Part shown: piece by piece, positions 13,686 to 15,976 of the stretch
How positions within the stretch are numbered: position 1 is the first letter of the stretch
Layout: each line of letters begins with the position of its first letter
DNA from: an uncultured Lachnospiraceae bacterium
GTDB taxonomy: Bacteria; Bacillota; Clostridia; Lachnospirales; Lachnospiraceae
Assembly (NCBI GenBank): GCA_946633495.1
Contig: CAMPAX010000029.1
Span: 1-15,976, forward strand
Direction of reading: 5' to 3'
DNA: 15,976 nt
Made by a program: the position numbers and the translations under genes
The notes under the pieces: model-generated
What the model was told of the DNA's origin: nothing
What the model saw: the letters and a program-made list of their open reading frames with translations, nothing else
Database searches by the model: none

Positions 13686-15455
13686 TTAGCCGTTAAAGCC
13701 TTCCCTTGCGGCATATGTCGTATGAAGCAGCTTGTGGGCCTTATGGGAATTCGGGGCTCCCAGGAACTTGTCATACAGCTCGATGATCTGCGGGTTATTG
13801 TGGGACTGACGTACCGTCTGCCGCTCATCCTCAGAGTAGAGAGCCTTCGCACGTTTCTCCTTGTAGGTGTCGATGATATCATCATCTTCATTCGGAAGGA
13901 AGCAGGGCCGTACATATGGTTGTCCGCCGCCGTTGATACATCCGCCGGGGCAGCCCATGATCTCGATGAAATGATATTTGGACTTGCCCTCCCGGATCTC
14001 GTCCAAAAGGATCTTTGCGGACTTCATGCCGGATGCGACAGCGACATTGATGACGGTTCCGTTGATATCCAGGGATGCTTCACGGATGCCTGCCTCATGA
14101 CCGCGCACCTCGGTAAATGAAATGGCTTCATGTTCTTTTCCGGTCAGTTTGAAGTAAACTGTCCTGAGTGCTGCTTCCATAACGCCGCCGGTCACGCCGA
14201 AGATCACTCCTGCACCGGAGTAATCGCCCATGATATCCGGATCCCAGTCTTCCTCCGGGAGACGGGTGAAGATGATACCGCTTCGCTTGATCATTTTCGC
14301 AAGCTCACGGGTGGTGATGACTGCATCCACATCCGGGAGTCCGTTTACCTGAAGCTGTTCACGCTGACGTTCGAATTTCTTCGCAACACAGGGCATAACG
14401 GATACAACGAAGATATCCTTGGGATCGATGCCCTTTTGTTCTGCCCAGTAGGATTTGAGGATGGCTCCCTGCATCTCGTGGGGAGACTTGCAGGAGGACA
14501 GATTTCGAAGAAGATCCTCGTAATTGTACTCGGCGTAGTTGATCCAGCCCGGAGAGCAGGAGGTGATCATCGGAAGGATGCCGCCGTTCTGGATCCGGCT
14601 CAGGAGTTCATGGCCTTCCTCCATGATGGTAAGGTCGGCACCGAAGTTTACGTCATATACTCTCTCAAATCCGAGACGGCGAAGGGCTGCGATCATTTTG
14701 CCGGTGACCGCTGTGCCGACAGGATATCCGAATTCCTCACCCAGAGCGGCGCGGACTGCCGGAGCTACCTGAACGATCACGTGCTTGCCGGAGCGCATGG
14801 CTTCGTCCACAAGATCGATCTCTGAATGTTCCATAAGAGCACCGGTGGGGCAGACGTTGACGCACTGACCGCACTGGATACAGGGGGAATCTGCGAAGCT
14901 TCGGTTTTCCGCAGGGGAAACCACAGTGTTGAAACCACGATTCTCAAATCCCAGGATTCCCAGACCGTGTGCGTTCTGGCAGCGAGCCACGCAGCGGCCG
15001 CAGAGGATACATTTGGAAGTGTCCCGAACCAGCGCCGGAGCCAGACGGTCGATAAAGGTTTTGCTGTGAATTCCGGCGAAAGCATCGTCTCTTGCACCGG
15101 TAAGCTTTGCCACATGCAGCAGTTCGCAGTATTCATTCTTCTCGCACTGCTGGCAGTTTTTATTGTGATTGGAGAGCAGAAGTTCCACGCTCTCACGCCG
15201 TGCCTCTACGGCAGCGGGAGAGGAGATGCGTACCTCCATGCCCTCGGATACCGGATAAACGCAGCTGGCTACCAGACCTCTGGCGCCGGTTGCTTCTACC
15301 AGGCAGACACGGCATGAGCCGAGATTGCACTCGCCGTGGTTGAAGGTGCAGAGCGAGGGGATCTCGTATCCGCAGGACTTTGCAGCCTCCAGTATGGTCA
15401 TGCCTTCCTCTACCTCGTAGGGAATGCCTTCGATTTTGATATTGATCTTTGCCAT
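13686..15455 (-). CDS. hydA: [FeFe] hydrogenase catalytic subunit, HndD/HydA type
   Basis: Cytosolic enzyme that makes or uses H2 with electrons from NAD(P)H and/or ferredoxin. It has 589 residues, like the HndD class. Clusters in order: N-terminal [2Fe-2S] (C36, C48, C51, C65), His-ligated [4Fe-4S] in HNKNCQQCEKNEYC (H97, C101, C104, C110), a two-cluster ferredoxin domain (C149/C152/C155/C159 and C192/C195/C198/C202), and the H-cluster loops TSCSPGW (298-304), MPCVAKKFE (354-362) and EIMGCPGGCINGGGQP (498-513). The C-terminal small-subunit-like tail ends near residue 589. The first loop has Ser where the classical TSCCPGW has the second Cys. It begins 18 bases after hydB with a strong GGGAGGGAGGA site. 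The partner suggests an NAD(P)-linked, possibly bifurcating complex (Hyd or Hnd); hydC/hndA is presumably beyond the window. H-cluster maturases HydEFG are not in view. Confidence 0.93.
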   Translation of the reverse strand: MAKINIKIEGIPYEVEEGMTILEAAKSCGYEIPSLCTFNHGECNLGSCRVCLVEATGARGLVASCVYPVSEGMEVRISSPAAVEARRESVELLLSNHNKNCQQCEKNEYCELLHVAKLTGARDDAFAGIHSKTFIDRLAPALVRDTSKCILCGRCVARCQNAHGLGILGFENRGFNTVVSPAENRSFADSPCIQCGQCVNVCPTGALMEHSEIDLVDEAMRSGKHVIVQVAPAVRAALGEEFGYPVGTAVTGKMIAALRRLGFERVYDVNFGADLTIMEEGHELLSRIQNGGILPMITSCSPGWINYAEYNYEDLLRNLSSCKSPHEMQGAILKSYWAEQKGIDPKDIFVVSVMPCVAKKFERQREQLQVNGLPDVDAVITTRELAKMIKRSGIIFTRLPEEDWDPDIMGDYSGAGVIFGVTGGVMEAALRTVYFKLTGKEHEAISFTEVRGHEAGIREASLDINGTVINVAVASGMKSAKILLDEIREGKSKYHFIEIMGCPGGCINGGGQPYVRPCFLPNEDDDIIDTYKEKRAKALYSEDERQTVRQSHNNPQIIELYDKFLGAPNSHKAHKLLHTTYAAREGFNG

Positions 15456-15473
15456 AGTCTTGTCCTCCCTCCC

Positions 15474-15976
15474 TTACTGCTTGGAAATCGCACGCATACG
15501 GCAGGTGCTGATGCAGGCGCCGCACTTGATGCACTTCGAAGTGTCGATGGTGTAGGAGGGGAGCTTATGGCCTTCCGGTGTATAGTCCGTCTTGTGGATG
15601 GCATTTACCGGACAGCCCTTTGCGCAAAGGCCGCAGCCCACGCATTTGTTCTTGTCGATCACGTACTCCATCAGGTTCTTGCAGACATGTGACGGGCACT
15701 TCTTGTCCCGGATATGTGCGATGTATTCATCCCGGAAATGCTTCAGCGTGGAAGTGACGGGATTCGCCGCCGTCTGTCCCAGCGCACAGAGAGAGTTGGT
15801 CTTTACGGTCTTTGCCAGCTCCTCCAGCTGATCCAGGTCTTTCATGGTTCCCTTGCCTTCGGTGATCCGGGTCAGAATCTCAAGCATACGCTTGGTGCCG
15901 ATCCGGCAGGGGGAGCATTTTCCGCAGGACTCGTCGCAGATGAACTCCATGTAGAACTTGGCCACGTCCACCATGC
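15474..15976 (-). CDS. hydB: NAD(P)-binding hydrogenase subunit (NuoF-like HydB/HndC), C-terminal part
   Basis: The gene runs off the right edge; about the last 167 residues are visible and the start is missing. The visible part contains the NuoF-type [4Fe-4S] motif ESCGKCSPCRIG, a helical region ending in LCALGQTAANPV with the fourth cysteine, and then two C-terminal ferredoxin-type clusters, CVGCGLCAKGC and CIKCGACISTC. The added ferredoxin domain separates HydB/HndC from respiratory NuoF. The missing N-terminal part should hold FMN and NAD(P)H sites and probably a thioredoxin-like [2Fe-2S] domain. It passes electrons between NAD(P)H and HydA, and is translated just before it. Whether the complex bifurcates or only couples to NADP cannot be told from this fragment. 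Confidence 0.9.
   Translation of the reverse strand, partial: MVDVAKFYMEFICDESCGKCSPCRIGTKRMLEILTRITEGKGTMKDLDQLEELAKTVKTNSLCALGQTAANPVTSTLKHFRDEYIAHIRDKKCPSHVCKNLMEYVIDKNKCVGCGLCAKGCPVNAIHKTDYTPEGHKLPSYTIDTSKCIKCGACISTCRMRAISKQ

Noticed and set aside
13629..15692. Chain of plus-strand open frames opposite hydA and hydB
   Set aside because: The opposite strand carries unmistakable hydrogenase motifs throughout; these are shadows, and one begins inside the terminator.

Overview
The window most likely comes from an anaerobic gut or rumen member of the Clostridia, probably Lachnospiraceae. Three things point there: the family mix ([FeFe] hydrogenase of the HndD/HydA type beside a NuoF-like HydB, a PAS/GGDEF/EAL protein of a style common in that family, and intracellular GH2/GH27 enzymes), the strong AGGAG-type ribosome sites with T-tract terminators, and the balanced to slightly GC-rich composition judged by eye. 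Species cannot be read from the sequence.

Layout. Bases 1-333 (+) are the end of a MATE-type exporter. Bases 335-526 hold a highly structured palindromic element containing a bidirectional terminator. The minus-strand operon guaD-xpt-pbuX (3098 to 534) is purine salvage: guanine is deaminated to xanthine, xanthine is imported by PbuX, and Xpt turns it into XMP. Its 5' leader has a promoter-like sequence followed at once by a terminator-like hairpin just before the guaD ribosome site, so attenuation is likely. Divergent from it, 3378-6251 (+) carries a clan GH-A-like glycosidase of unrecognised family and a GH27 enzyme. These face a large minus-strand multidomain GH2 enzyme (6298-10080) across a shared 22-bp terminator hairpin. 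None of the three glycosidases has a visible signal peptide, so together they look like a cytoplasmic set for trimming imported galactose- or arabinose-type oligosaccharides. No transporter or regulator for them lies in the window.

The 488-base gap at 10081-10568 separates the GH2 gene from a divergent signalling gene. It contains a second, different imperfect palindrome (10158-10359) with four internal hairpins and one arm that can pair in two mutually exclusive ways. The gene at 10569-13574 (+) encodes a 1001-residue protein with an N-terminal PAS-like domain, a degenerate GGDEF, an apparently intact EAL phosphodiesterase, and PAS-like modules including a tandem pair at its C-terminus. It should lower c-di-GMP. 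After another bidirectional terminator, the minus strand carries hydA (589 aa, [FeFe] hydrogenase) preceded by the end of hydB, part of an NAD(P)-linked, possibly electron-bifurcating hydrogenase.

The best candidates for something undescribed are the orphan GH-A-like enzyme and its glycosidase neighbours, the two structured intergenic elements, the guaD leader, the repeat insertion inside the GH2 enzyme, and the EAL protein that keeps its sensors but has lost its cyclase motif.
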